Source of the DNA: Hyphomonas sp. UBA5111
GTDB lineage: Bacteria; Pseudomonadota; Alphaproteobacteria; Caulobacterales; Hyphomonadaceae
Direction: 5' to 3'
Assembly: GCA_002414505.1 (NCBI GenBank)
Contig: DHZF01000124.1
Coordinates: 1-15,457 of the forward strand
DNA: 15,457 bases
Shown one piece after another: positions 7,245 through 14,303 of this stretch. The translations under genes were made by a program, and so were the position numbers. The notes under the pieces were generated by a model that was not told where the DNA came from, did no database searches, and saw only the letters and a program-made list of their open reading frames with translations. The stretch's first letter is position 1; each line of letters begins with the position of its first letter.

Positions 7245-8112
7245 CGGAAAATCAGTTGCGGCAGATGTCCGCGCAGACGTGGCAAAGGCGGTCAGCCAGT
7301 TGCCGGGCCAGCCGACACTGGCGGTCGTACTGGTCGGGGACGACCCTGCGAGCCAGGTCTATGTGCGCAGCAAAGTGCGCCAGACCGAAGAGGTCGGCAT
7401 GGTCTCCATCCACCACCGCCTGCCGGACACCGCGAGCCAGTCGGATGTCGAGAGCCTGATTACGAGCCTCAATGCCGATGAAAGCGTCGATGGCATCCTG
7501 CTCCAGCTGCCGCTGCCCAGGGGCCTCGATGCCGATGCAGCGATCGAGAAGATCGACCCGGACAAGGATGTCGACGGCCTGACCGAAGTGTCCGCCGGCC
7601 GCCTGACGCTCGGCAAGCCGGGCTTGCGTCCGTGCACACCGACCGGCTGTGTGATCCTGGCCAAGCGCGCCCTGGGCGAGGATCTCTCCGGCAAGCATGT
7701 CGTCGTGATCGGCCGGTCGATCCTTGTCGGCAAGCCGGCCGCGCTCCTTTTTCTGGCTGAGAATTGCACCGTCACCATCGCGCACAGCCGCACCAAGGAT
7801 CTGCCTGCGATGTGCCGCCAGGCCGACATTCTGGTGCCCGCCGTTGGACGCCCGCAAATGGTCAAGGCCGACTGGGTGAAACCGGGTGCAGCCATTATTG
7901 ACGTCGGCATCAATCGCATCGACGCGCCGGAAAAGGGCGAGGGCAAGACCCGTCTGGTGGGCGACGCCGACTATGCCGCCAGCGCACAAGTCGCCGGGCA
8001 TATCACGCCGGTGCCGGGCGGGGTCGGGCCGATGACGATTGCCTGCTTGCTGCGCAATACGGTGCTGGCGGCCTGCGCGCGGCGCGGCTGGCCCGTCCCG
8101 GACGGGCTGTGA
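7225..8112 (+). CDS. folD: Bifunctional methylenetetrahydrofolate dehydrogenase/cyclohydrolase
   Basis: This 295-residue cytoplasmic enzyme interconverts 5,10-methylene-, 5,10-methenyl- and 10-formyl-tetrahydrofolate, supplying one-carbon units for purines and formyl-methionine. The catalytic Y46-x3-K50 lies in YVRSK. LLQLPLP is at 92-98, PDKDVDG at 112-118, the Rossmann loop GRSILVGKP at 163-171 and the C-terminal signature PGGVGPMT at 274-281. The length matches the family (280-300). The ATG at 7225 is preferred over the in-frame upstream ATG at 7177 because FolD proteins start this way and the extension is read from yggU coding sequence. It overlaps yggU by 20 bases and the HNH gene by 4. 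Confidence 0.97.
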   Translation: MSAQVIDGKSVAADVRADVAKAVSQLPGQPTLAVVLVGDDPASQVYVRSKVRQTEEVGMVSIHHRLPDTASQSDVESLITSLNADESVDGILLQLPLPRGLDADAAIEKIDPDKDVDGLTEVSAGRLTLGKPGLRPCTPTGCVILAKRALGEDLSGKHVVVIGRSILVGKPAALLFLAENCTVTIAHSRTKDLPAMCRQADILVPAVGRPQMVKADWVKPGAAIIDVGINRIDAPEKGEGKTRLVGDADYAASAQVAGHITPVPGGVGPMTIACLLRNTVLAACARRGWPVPDGL

Positions 8113-8363
8113 GCCAGTCCTTCTCTCCGCCGGATACGCCGAAATTCCGGCAGCTTTGGCAGAATCAGGAAGGATTATGCGCCATCTGTAGCAAGCCGAT
8201 GCCGATGAGCCGGGCGGGTGTGGCACATTCCACCCTCTGGAAGAAATGGCGGCCCACCTTCGATCACATCATTCCGCGGGCGCATGAGGGGTCGGACGAT
8301 ATTACCAATCTCCGCTTGGCCCACGCGATCTGCAACAAGCGCCGGGGCACCGGGACGCGCTAG
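8109..8363 (+). CDS. Small HNH-family nuclease
   Basis: This 84-residue protein is essentially one HNH (beta-beta-alpha-metal) domain. A zinc-knuckle CxxC lies at C24/C27. The nuclease core is [21 protein letters not shown] (D52-H53, N67, H72), and the second Cys pair is partly represented by C75. No extra DNA-recognition domain is present. Such stand-alone HNH proteins may nick or cut DNA or act in repair; the target is unknown. The GTG start shares GTGA with the folD stop, so translation is coupled. Its TAG stop overlaps the stop of the convergent LytTR gene in a single CTAG. Confidence 0.85.
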   Translation: MSQSFSPPDTPKFRQLWQNQEGLCAICSKPMPMSRAGVAHSTLWKKWRPTFDHIIPRAHEGSDDITNLRLAHAICNKRRGTGTR

Positions 8364-9148
8364 GCGAGGCCGGCGGCCCGCACGCTCGACTGATAGGTAC
8401 GCGAGACCGGCGCTTTGCGGCCGGATTTCAGGATCAGGAACAGTTTGCCATTCGTGCGCCGCGTGTCGGCAACGCCCTGGTGCGAAACCCACCAGGAGCG
8501 GTGCGTCTGCAGGCCATTGTCCTCGCCCAGTTCCCGGACCGCATCGGCCAGCCGCATCAGGATCAGCTCCTCGCCGCGATCGGTGTGCACGCGCAGATAA
8601 TGGTCCTCGGACGAGATGGCCCAGATGTCGGCGCCCCGATACTTTACGGGCAGACGCTGCAGGAAGCCGGCCACCCGGTCTTCCGGTTCGGCATCTTCCA
8701 GTTCCGCGAGCCGCCGGGCCCGGTCAAACAGAAAGCCGCCCGTCGTAACAACGAGACATACGGCCAGCACATACCCAAACTGGAGCGGCAGGCTTCGCAA
8801 GGAGAGCGGCGCGCCCAGTACGGCGAGAAAGATGCACAGCGTCAGGGTGACCGGAACGGCCAGCAGGAGAGAGGCCACGAGAATTCTCAGGGCGGGGTGG
8901 GCGGTTTTCAGGTTCGTGTGAAAAACGAAAGGCACGACCCAATAGGAGGCGACCGATCCGACCAGCATGGTGATGAACCACATCACAAATCGGAGCCAGA
9001 CCGAGCCGCCGGTGCCATAGACTCCGAACCAGGTGAAGCCGGCGGCCAGCAGGGTTACAATACCAAGCGTCTTTGCGGTGTCTTTGAGGGCTGATGCCAT
9101 CTGAGTCATCCGTTGTGTTTCGCGCTTCGTGAATGGGTGTGGCGGCAT
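8360..9148 (-). CDS. Membrane-anchored LytTR-domain transcriptional regulator
   Basis: This 262-residue protein has four TM helices (about residues 29-45, 51-76, 87-112 and 121-141), a short charged linker and a C-terminal LytTR DNA-binding domain at about 160-260. The hallmark features are AISSEDHYLRVHT, ILMRLADAVREL and THRSWWV, ending in PVSRTYQ. There is no receiver domain, so it is not a classical response regulator; the membrane part is likely the sensor. LytTR domains usually bind paired direct repeats. The start is uncertain: ATG codons lie at 9148, 9109 and 9100, none with a strong Shine-Dalgarno sequence. The longest is given, but the 9109 form starts closer to the first TM. It is divergent from the DUF2141/DUF2306 genes, a plausible target. 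Confidence 0.86.
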   Translation of the reverse strand: MPPHPFTKRETQRMTQMASALKDTAKTLGIVTLLAAGFTWFGVYGTGGSVWLRFVMWFITMLVGSVASYWVVPFVFHTNLKTAHPALRILVASLLLAVPVTLTLCIFLAVLGAPLSLRSLPLQFGYVLAVCLVVTTGGFLFDRARRLAELEDAEPEDRVAGFLQRLPVKYRGADIWAISSEDHYLRVHTDRGEELILMRLADAVRELGEDNGLQTHRSWWVSHQGVADTRRTNGKLFLILKSGRKAPVSRTYQSSVRAAGLA

Positions 9149-9179
9149 TTGGCGAAGGATTCCAGCCCCTCCGCGTAAT

Positions 9180-9187
9180 CCACGTGG
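9180..9187. promoter_or_regulatory. Palindrome CCACGTGG in LytTR-DUF2141 intergenic region
   Basis: A perfect 8-bp palindrome, overlapping GGCGCGCC at 9186-9193, lies midway between the divergent LytTR and DUF2141 genes. A short hairpin GGGCG-ACAG-CGCCC follows at 9233-9246, just upstream of the plus-strand Shine-Dalgarno GGAG. A regulatory role is a guess. Confidence 0.2.
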
Positions 9188-9265
9188 CGCGCCCGCTGAG
9201 CACTCTCCACCCTGTTTCCATCACCCGCACAGGGGCGACAGCGCCCAAGCATATGGAGACATGAA

Positions 9266-9475
9266 ATGAACATCAACCGCACTCTGGGACCGATTTTGGC
9301 TACAATCCTTTGGATGTCGCCTGCAGCATGGGCCGCAGACCTGACCTTGCAGGTCCAGGGTCTCGATGCGCCGTCCGGCACGCTTCATGTGGCGTTTTTC
9401 GGCCCGCCGAGCTTCGCTCGCGCCGGGTTCGACCTGCCGTCCGAGGGCGCCACACAGACCGTCACGCTGCGCTGA
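9266..9475 (+). CDS. Truncated DUF2141-like secreted protein
   Basis: This 69-residue product has a typical Sec signal peptide with cleavage likely after AWA (about residue 23), then a strand pattern LTLQVQGLDAPSGTLHVAFFG that matches the beginning of the DUF2141 domain. Full DUF2141 proteins run to about 130-150 residues and carry a conserved second half with a PGxYAVxVFHDxNxNG-like segment. That half is missing here, because TGA at 9473-9475 comes only 20 bases before the next gene. No continuation is visible in the other frames, so this looks like a deletion remnant rather than a simple frameshift, or a minimal form. A good GGAG lies 8 bases upstream of the ATG, so it may still be expressed. 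Confidence 0.6.
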   Translation: MNINRTLGPILATILWMSPAAWAADLTLQVQGLDAPSGTLHVAFFGPPSFARAGFDLPSEGATQTVTLR

Positions 9476-9495
9476 GCCGGGAGAGGAAACAGGCC

Positions 9496-10047
9496 ATGAA
9501 AAATCCCGCCCTGATCCTGCCGCGGAAATTGCCGCGTGTGTCCTTCGGACGGCCCAGCAACCGCGCCGTCATCCTGATCGGCCTGGCCGCCTATGCGATT
9601 GTCAGTTGGATAATCCTGAACAGTCCCGACACGCCGCCCATCCGGTTCCGGCTTGATCCGGTTCGCCTTGTCGAGGCTTCCGCCGTCCTCAAGCTGCATG
9701 TGGTCGGCGCGCTCAGCGCGTTCGGCATTGGCGCGGCGCTGATGATGGGCGTGAAGGGGAGGGGGCTGCACAAGCGGCTGGGCTATGCCTGGGTGACGGC
9801 GATGGCGGTCACGGCAATCAGCTCCTTTTTCCTGACGGGGCTCAATGGCACCCAGTTCAGCTGGATTCACGGCTTGTCGGCCTGGACGATCATTGGCCTG
9901 CCCATGGGCATCACCGCAGCGCGCCGGAAGGACATTGCCGGGCATCGCAAGCAGATGACCGGCATGTTTACAGGGGGCATGTTGGTTGCCGGCCTGTTTA
10001 CCTTCCTGCCGGGCCGGATGATGTGGTCGATATTCTTCGGCGCCTGA
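9496..10047 (+). CDS. DUF2306 family membrane protein
   Basis: This is a 183-residue inner-membrane protein with about four TM helices (near residues 24-41, 65-85, 97-115 and 155-173, plus a moderately hydrophobic segment at 120-138). The DUF2306 features are the in-membrane LHVVGALSAFGIGA, the LHKRLGYAW turn (H92), FSWIHGLSAW (H125) and the ARRKDIAGHRKQM loop (H150). The spaced histidines suggest metal or haem binding, but the function is not known. GAGAGGAAA lies 7 bases before the ATG. The upstream open frame (to 9310) is discarded because it is only the shadow of the DUF2141 gene. It follows that gene by 20 bases and is divergent from LytTR. Confidence 0.85.
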   Translation: MKNPALILPRKLPRVSFGRPSNRAVILIGLAAYAIVSWIILNSPDTPPIRFRLDPVRLVEASAVLKLHVVGALSAFGIGAALMMGVKGRGLHKRLGYAWVTAMAVTAISSFFLTGLNGTQFSWIHGLSAWTIIGLPMGITAARRKDIAGHRKQMTGMFTGGMLVAGLFTFLPGRMMWSIFFGA

Positions 10048-10067
10048 CCGGAATAGCCCCTTACCGC

Positions 10068-10115
10068 CCCCTCCAAAGACCGCTACACCTTGGCAGGTGA
10101 GGTCTTTTGGAGGGG
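10068..10115 (+). promoter_or_regulatory. Leader hairpin sequestering the Shine-Dalgarno of the PhoD-like gene
   Basis: CCCCTCCAAAGACC (10068-10081) pairs with GGTCTTTTGGAGGGG (10101-10115) in 14 bp with a single bulged T at about 10108. The loop itself contains a second stem, CACCT (10086-10090) with AGGTG (10095-10099), around TGGC. The right arm includes GGAGGGG, the only Shine-Dalgarno sequence for the ATG at 10120, so the ribosome site is fully paired when folded. There is no T-run after it on either strand, which argues against a plain terminator. A cis-acting translational switch or a DNA-level operator are the alternatives. Confidence 0.65.
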
Positions 10116-10119
10116 TAAT

Positions 10120-11292
10120 ATGAAACGTGTTGTCAGTGCAGTTCTCGTTGCAGGTCTTGCCGCATGCCAGGCGCCGGGACCGATCACCATTCCGGGCATT
10201 ACGCGCGCGCCGCAAAGCGCCGAGGACGCGCTGGAAGCCTATTACCGATCCTTGCCGGACGAGTTCTATCCGCGCGCGCCTGCGGGTCTGTCGCTGCCGG
10301 ACGAAAATGCACCGCTGTCGCGGGTGCTCGTCGGCTCCTGTCATGATGAAGAGGTCGCAGGCGCGAGCGCCACATTGCAGCGTGTTGCCTCAGAAGAGGC
10401 CGACCTGTTCCTGATGATTGGCGACAATGTCTATGGCGACAAGGACGGCATGGCCTATGCCAATAATCAGGCCGACCTCGACGAATTGCGCGAAAGCTTT
10501 GCTGACCTCGCCGCGCGGGAGGATTTCAAGGCCGTGCGCGCGGCCCATCCGATGATGGTGGCGTGGGACGATCATGATTACGGCGCCAATGATGCGGGCC
10601 GCGAATTCCCGTTCCGCCGCCTGGCCGAGCGGGTGCATGAGCGGTTCTGGGGGCTGGAGAACAAGGATGTCGGGGCGTGGCCCGGCACCTATTATGCCCG
10701 CAGCTTCGGCCCCGAAGGCCAGCGCACCCAGATCATCATGCTGGACACACGCTTCTTCCGCTCGCCGCTGACCGCGACGGACGAATACGGCGTGACCGGC
10801 AAGGAGCGCTACATCCCGTCCTCCGATCCCAATCAGGACATGCTGGGCAATGACCAGTGGACCTGGCTGGAAAACCAGCTGCAGAAACCGGCGGATTTGC
10901 GCCTGATCGTCTCGTCGATCCAGGTCTTGCCGACCGATGGGCATGGCTGGGAAAGCTGGTCGCGCCTGCCAGCCGAACAGCAGCGCCTCTATAACCTTAT
11001 CGGGGAGACAGGCGCCAATGGCGTCGTCTTCGTATCCGGCGACCGGCATACGGCGTTCCTGTATCGCAGCGAGGCGGCGTTGCCCTATCCGGCCTATGAA
11101 CTGACAGCATCGTCGCTGAATGTTTCGTGGGCCGAGTCCACCGACGAGACCGACACGGCCCAGATCGGGGAAGGCTTCCCACCGGACAATTATGGCGCCA
11201 TCGGCATCGACTGGACGGCTGGGTCGGTCGACCTTGAAATAAAAAATGCTGCTGGCGAGACGGTTCGCCAAACAACCGCCCAATTCCGGTAG
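10120..11292 (+). CDS. PhoD-like metallophosphatase lipoprotein
   Basis: This is a 390-residue exported protein. A lipobox LAAC predicts lipidation at C16. The catalytic domain follows the alkaline phosphatase D / metallophosphatase pattern: VGSC (71-74), the metal-binding DNVYGD (102-107), WDDHDYG (149-155), MLDTRFF (207-213), LGNDQW (232-237) and the C-terminal GDRH (297-300). Enzymes of this family hydrolyse phosphomonoesters or diesters with Ca/Fe outside the cytoplasm and often respond to phosphate limitation. The Tat signal common to PhoD is replaced by a lipoprotein signal. No clear Pho box is seen upstream. The ATG at 10120 is chosen over an in-frame ATG at 10090 because of the strong GGAGGGG 4-5 bases upstream and the signal peptide. 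Confidence 0.92.
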   Translation: MKRVVSAVLVAGLAACQAPGPITIPGITRAPQSAEDALEAYYRSLPDEFYPRAPAGLSLPDENAPLSRVLVGSCHDEEVAGASATLQRVASEEADLFLMIGDNVYGDKDGMAYANNQADLDELRESFADLAAREDFKAVRAAHPMMVAWDDHDYGANDAGREFPFRRLAERVHERFWGLENKDVGAWPGTYYARSFGPEGQRTQIIMLDTRFFRSPLTATDEYGVTGKERYIPSSDPNQDMLGNDQWTWLENQLQKPADLRLIVSSIQVLPTDGHGWESWSRLPAEQQRLYNLIGETGANGVVFVSGDRHTAFLYRSEAALPYPAYELTASSLNVSWAESTDETDTAQIGEGFPPDNYGAIGIDWTAGSVDLEIKNAAGETVRQTTAQFR

Positions 11293-11329
11293 CTATGGCA
11301 CGCGGCAACAGAAAGGCCGCCTGTAGATT

Positions 11330-12580
11330 ATGACTGAAACCCGTAACGTCTTTGCCATCATCCTGGCGGTGATGATCCTCCAGATTGCGGGCGGCCTGCT
11401 CAGCATGCTGACCCCTCTGGGTCTTGAGGCCCTGGGGACGGCGCCGCAATTCATTGGCGGCATCGCGGCGCTGTATGCGACCGGCTTCATGCTGGGCGCA
11501 TGGACCGCGCCGGCCGCTTTGGCCTCATTCGGCAATATCCGCCTGTTCGCAGCCGCGGCGGCCGTGACATCAGCCGGGTCGATTGCCTTGTCGCTCTGGT
11601 ATGAGCCGGGCTTCTGGGCGATCGTACGGATCGTACAGGGCGTCAGTTTCGCCTATATGTTCACCAGCGTCGAAAGCTGGCTCGGTCAGGCCGTGCCGGA
11701 CAAGTCGCGCGGCAATGTGATGGGCATCTATCATACGGGCGCCAAGCTCTCGCTTATGATCGGGCCGTTTTTCGTGGCGGGCCTGTCGCCCCTCGACAGC
11801 CGCGCCTATAGCTGGGCGGCGCTGTTCCTGACGCTGGCGCTGGTGCCGATCTGCCTGACCCAGCAGGAACAGCCCGAAACGCGCGACCGGACCACGATGC
11901 CGCTGGGCAAGCTCTACCGGCTGGCGCCAGCGGCGGTGATCGGTGTCGCGCTGGCTGGCGTCATCAATACCGGCACGCTCGCCCTGTTGCCGATCTATTT
12001 CGAGGGCTTCGCAATTGGCGGGGGAGGGACGGCTGCGGCGGCCACGGCCCTGGCTGCTGCCTGGCTGGGCGGGCTTGTCATCCAATGGCCGGCAGGTCGT
12101 CTGTCCGACCGAATCGAACGGCGGCTGGTCATTGCTGTCCTGAGTGCCGTGTCCGGCCTGGCGGCGATGGTGATCGCGATATTCGGCCGCAGCTTTGGCG
12201 AAATTGGCGTGATGCTGGTGCTGATCGTGTGGGGCGGCGGCGCGCTGACCTTTTACGGCCTCTGCGTGGCGCATGCGATCGACCGGACGCCCAAGGGAAA
12301 GATTCCGCAGGTCATGTCCGGCCTGTTGTTCATCTGGGCCGGCGGGTCGATTGTCGGGCCGCTCCTCTCCGGTATCGCCATGCGGGCTGCAGGTGCGACG
12401 GGCCTGTTCGGATTAGCCGGCCTGTTGCTCATCCTGTTGGCATTCATCATGGTGTGGCGGGTTTCCGCACGGGCAGCGCCGGAAGAGCACCAGCAGGAGG
12501 ATTGGAGCCCGATCCTGCCCACGCCCATGGCCAGTGTGGAGCTGGATCCCCGCAATCCGGAGCGGGAAGCCGAAACCTGA
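11330..12580 (+). CDS. MFS transporter (YcaD-like)
   Basis: This is a 416-residue, 12-TM major facilitator of the inner membrane. The fourth helix segment QGVSFAYMFTSVESWL (103-118, with E115 in the membrane) is typical of the YcaD-like MFS group. The second-half motif A is GRLSDRIERR (256-265). A polar tail of about 35 residues ends the protein. The substrate is unknown. The ATG is 37 bases after the PhoD-like stop, and the Shine-Dalgarno sequence is poor (AAAGG about 13 bases upstream). Cotranscription with the phosphatase is possible. A 5-bp inverted repeat (11302-11306 with 11316-11320) flanks that AAAGG. Confidence 0.9.
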   Translation: MTETRNVFAIILAVMILQIAGGLLSMLTPLGLEALGTAPQFIGGIAALYATGFMLGAWTAPAALASFGNIRLFAAAAAVTSAGSIALSLWYEPGFWAIVRIVQGVSFAYMFTSVESWLGQAVPDKSRGNVMGIYHTGAKLSLMIGPFFVAGLSPLDSRAYSWAALFLTLALVPICLTQQEQPETRDRTTMPLGKLYRLAPAAVIGVALAGVINTGTLALLPIYFEGFAIGGGGTAAAATALAAAWLGGLVIQWPAGRLSDRIERRLVIAVLSAVSGLAAMVIAIFGRSFGEIGVMLVLIVWGGGALTFYGLCVAHAIDRTPKGKIPQVMSGLLFIWAGGSIVGPLLSGIAMRAAGATGLFGLAGLLLILLAFIMVWRVSARAAPEEHQQEDWSPILPTPMASVELDPRNPEREAET

Positions 12581-12589
12581 GTCCAAAGT

Positions 12590-12599
12590 TGAGTACTCA
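12590..12599. promoter_or_regulatory. Perfect palindrome TGAGTACTCA upstream of sucC
   Basis: A 10-bp perfect palindrome begins 10 bases after the MFS stop codon and ends just 5 bases before the putative -35 of sucC. Its position suits an operator for the suc operon, but no cognate factor can be named. Confidence 0.35.
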
Positions 12600-12604
12600 G
12601 CTGG

Positions 12605-12632
12605 TTTACGGGCCTGCCAAGCCTGTTATATA
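12605..12632 (+). promoter_or_regulatory. Candidate promoter of the suc operon
   Basis: TTTACG (12605-12610), a 16-base spacer and TATATA (12627-12632) each match the sigma-70 consensus at 4 of 6 positions. It is the most AT-rich point in the 123-base gap. Transcription would start near 12639, leaving a leader of about 65 bases. Confidence 0.4.
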
Positions 12633-12648
12633 GCGCGGACGATCAAAC

Positions 12649-12686
12649 GGGCCGGCCCTGTGCCGGCTCTTTCCGCAAGCCAGGGC
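12649..12686 (+). promoter_or_regulatory. Structured leader of sucC
   Basis: GGGCCGGCCC (12649-12658) is a perfect palindrome. GCCCTG (12655-12660) can pair with CAGGGC (12681-12686), and the inner GGCT/AGCC extend the stem. The two folds share bases and are mutually exclusive, so the leader could switch between them. No T-run follows, so it is not a simple terminator. Confidence 0.35.
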
Positions 12687-12703
12687 AGACAAGGCAAGTT
12701 TCC

Positions 12704-13897
12704 ATGAACATACACGAATACCAGGCCAAGGCCGTGCTGAAATCTTTCGGCGCTCCAGTGGCAGAAGGCGTACCCGTTCTTTCTCTCGATGATGTGCAAA
12801 AGGCGGTCGATACGCTGCCGGGGCCGCTCTGGGTCGTGAAGTCCCAAATTCATGCCGGTGGACGCGGCAAGGGCAAGTTCCTTGAAGCCGCAGCTGGCGA
12901 GAAGGGCGGCGTTCGCCTCGCCTTCTCCAAGGACGAAGTCATGGAGCACGCCAAGGCGATGCTCGGCCATCACCTCGTCACCGCGCAAACCAGCGACGCT
13001 GGCAAGCAGGTCAACCGCCTCTACATCGAAGACGGCGCCGACATTGACCGCGAACTCTATCTCTCCCTGCTGGTCGACCGCGCCACGGGCCGTCCGGCCT
13101 TTGTTGCCTCCACCGAAGGCGGCATGGACATCGAGGAAGTCGCGCACGAGACGCCCGAGAAAATCCTCACCCTGCCAATCGACCCGACCACGGGCGTGAC
13201 CGATGCCGATGCGGCGCAGCTCTGCGACGCGCTGAAGCTCGACGGCGCCGCCCGCGAAGACGGCATGAAACTGTTCCCGATCCTCTACAAGGCCTTCATC
13301 GAGAAGGACATGGCGATGCTCGAGATCAACCCGCTGATCGTCATGGAAAATGGCCGTCTGCGCGTTCTCGACGCCAAGGTCAGCTTCGACGGCAACGCCC
13401 TGTTCCGCCACCCCGACATTGTCGAGCTGCGGGACACGACCGAGGAAGACGAAAAAGAGATCGAGGCCTCCGAGTGGGACCTCGCCTATATCGCCCTCGA
13501 CGGCACCATTGGTTGCATGGTCAACGGCGCAGGCCTGGCCATGGCGACGATGGACATCATCAAGCTGTACGGCGAAGAGCCGGCAAACTTCTGTGACGTT
13601 GGCGGCGGCGCCAATGCCGAGAAAGTTGCGGCAGCCTTCAAGATCATCATGAAGGACCCGAACGTGAAGGGTATCCTCGTGAACATCTTCGGCGGCATCA
13701 TGAAATGTGACGTCATCGCCGAGGGCGTGATCGCCGCGGTGAAGGAAACCAACCTCGCTGTGCCGCTGGTTGTTCGCCTCGAAGGTACGAACGTCGAAAT
13801 GGGCAAGGAAATCATCAAGAATTCCGGCCTGAACGTCATCCCCGCCGATGACCTCGACGATGCCGCCCAGAAAATTGTCGCGGCGGTCAAAGGATGA
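12704..13897 (+). CDS. sucC: Succinyl-CoA synthetase (ADP-forming) subunit beta
   Basis: This is the 397-residue beta subunit of succinate-CoA ligase, a TCA-cycle enzyme that turns succinyl-CoA, phosphate and NDP into succinate, CoA and NTP in complex with SucD. The N-terminal ATP-grasp domain shows [11 protein letters not shown] (49-59), the metal-site LEINP (206-210) and DAKVSFDG (223-230). The C-terminal CoA-ligase domain carries [18 protein letters not shown] (267-284) and [10 protein letters not shown] (337-346). Length matches the family. The Shine-Dalgarno sequence is modest (AAGG about 10 bases before the ATG). Its stop overlaps the start of the next small gene in ATGA. A malate dehydrogenase gene, often found upstream of sucC in alphaproteobacteria, is absent here. 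Confidence 0.97.
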   Translation: MNIHEYQAKAVLKSFGAPVAEGVPVLSLDDVQKAVDTLPGPLWVVKSQIHAGGRGKGKFLEAAAGEKGGVRLAFSKDEVMEHAKAMLGHHLVTAQTSDAGKQVNRLYIEDGADIDRELYLSLLVDRATGRPAFVASTEGGMDIEEVAHETPEKILTLPIDPTTGVTDADAAQLCDALKLDGAAREDGMKLFPILYKAFIEKDMAMLEINPLIVMENGRLRVLDAKVSFDGNALFRHPDIVELRDTTEEDEKEIEASEWDLAYIALDGTIGCMVNGAGLAMATMDIIKLYGEEPANFCDVGGGANAEKVAAAFKIIMKDPNVKGILVNIFGGIMKCDVIAEGVIAAVKETNLAVPLVVRLEGTNVEMGKEIIKNSGLNVIPADDLDDAAQKIVAAVKG

Positions 13898-14280
13898 TCA
13901 TCGACGGCCAGCATCCTCTGCCTGACGCAATTCTTGCAGGTGCAATCGGCATGACGTTTGTTGCGTCGAGCCTCGCATCTGCTTGGTTGTGGCCAAAGGT
14001 TCGGCGGGGAAGCTGGAAACCAAAATTGCTTATGTTCGCGGGAGCCGCTGGAGCTTCAATGGCGTTCAGTCTTGCCGTGCCGCTGGTGTCGGTACTGCTC
14101 CTCCATGGACTGGCGCCGCTGTTCAATTATGAACTGTCTTACAACGGTGCGGATGCCATTGCTCTGACGCTCCTTGTTAGCCTTGCGCCTTGGATTGCAT
14201 TTTTAGCGTTCTTTACGCCAGGCTATATTTTTAGCGCCCTGAAACATAGCGAGCCAGCAGGAAATAGTATGTCCGCATAG
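13894..14280 (+). CDS. Small three-TM membrane protein between sucC and sucD
   Basis: This 128-residue protein has three hydrophobic helices (about residues 12-33, 45-71 and 89-112) and charged ends. I do not recognise the family. The ATG overlaps the sucC stop as ATGA (13894-13897), so translation is probably coupled and transcription is shared with sucC and sucD. Its composition differs from its neighbours: the second half is about 50% GC, with runs such as TATATTTTTAG, against about 65% in sucC. That suggests a later insertion into the operon or weak selection. sucC and sucD are usually adjacent. A clean open frame, the coupled start and a sound sucD start 23 bases after its stop argue that it is a real gene. 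Confidence 0.75.
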   Translation: MIIDGQHPLPDAILAGAIGMTFVASSLASAWLWPKVRRGSWKPKLLMFAGAAGASMAFSLAVPLVSVLLLHGLAPLFNYELSYNGADAIALTLLVSLAPWIAFLAFFTPGYIFSALKHSEPAGNSMSA

Positions 14281-14303
14281 TGTGCGGCTGAAGGAAACGA
14301 TTA

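Noticed and set aside
7252..8226. Minus-strand open frame of 324 codons opposite folD
   Set aside because: FolD is unambiguous on the plus strand and the antisense translation shows no family features.
8358..8366. CTAG overlap of two stop codons as a special signal
   Set aside because: CTAG simply encodes TAG on both strands; shared stops of convergent genes are common in compact genomes.
10068..10115. Reading the large hairpin as an ordinary intrinsic terminator for DUF2306
   Set aside because: No T-run follows the stem on either strand, and the right arm is exactly the Shine-Dalgarno sequence of the next gene, so a translational role fits better.
10390..11283. Minus-strand open frame of 297 codons opposite the PhoD-like gene
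   Set aside because: It is the shadow of a conserved metallophosphatase with all motifs on the plus strand.
12626..13411. Minus-strand open frame of 261 codons opposite sucC
   Set aside because: It is antisense to a highly conserved sucC with no supporting ribosome site or domain.
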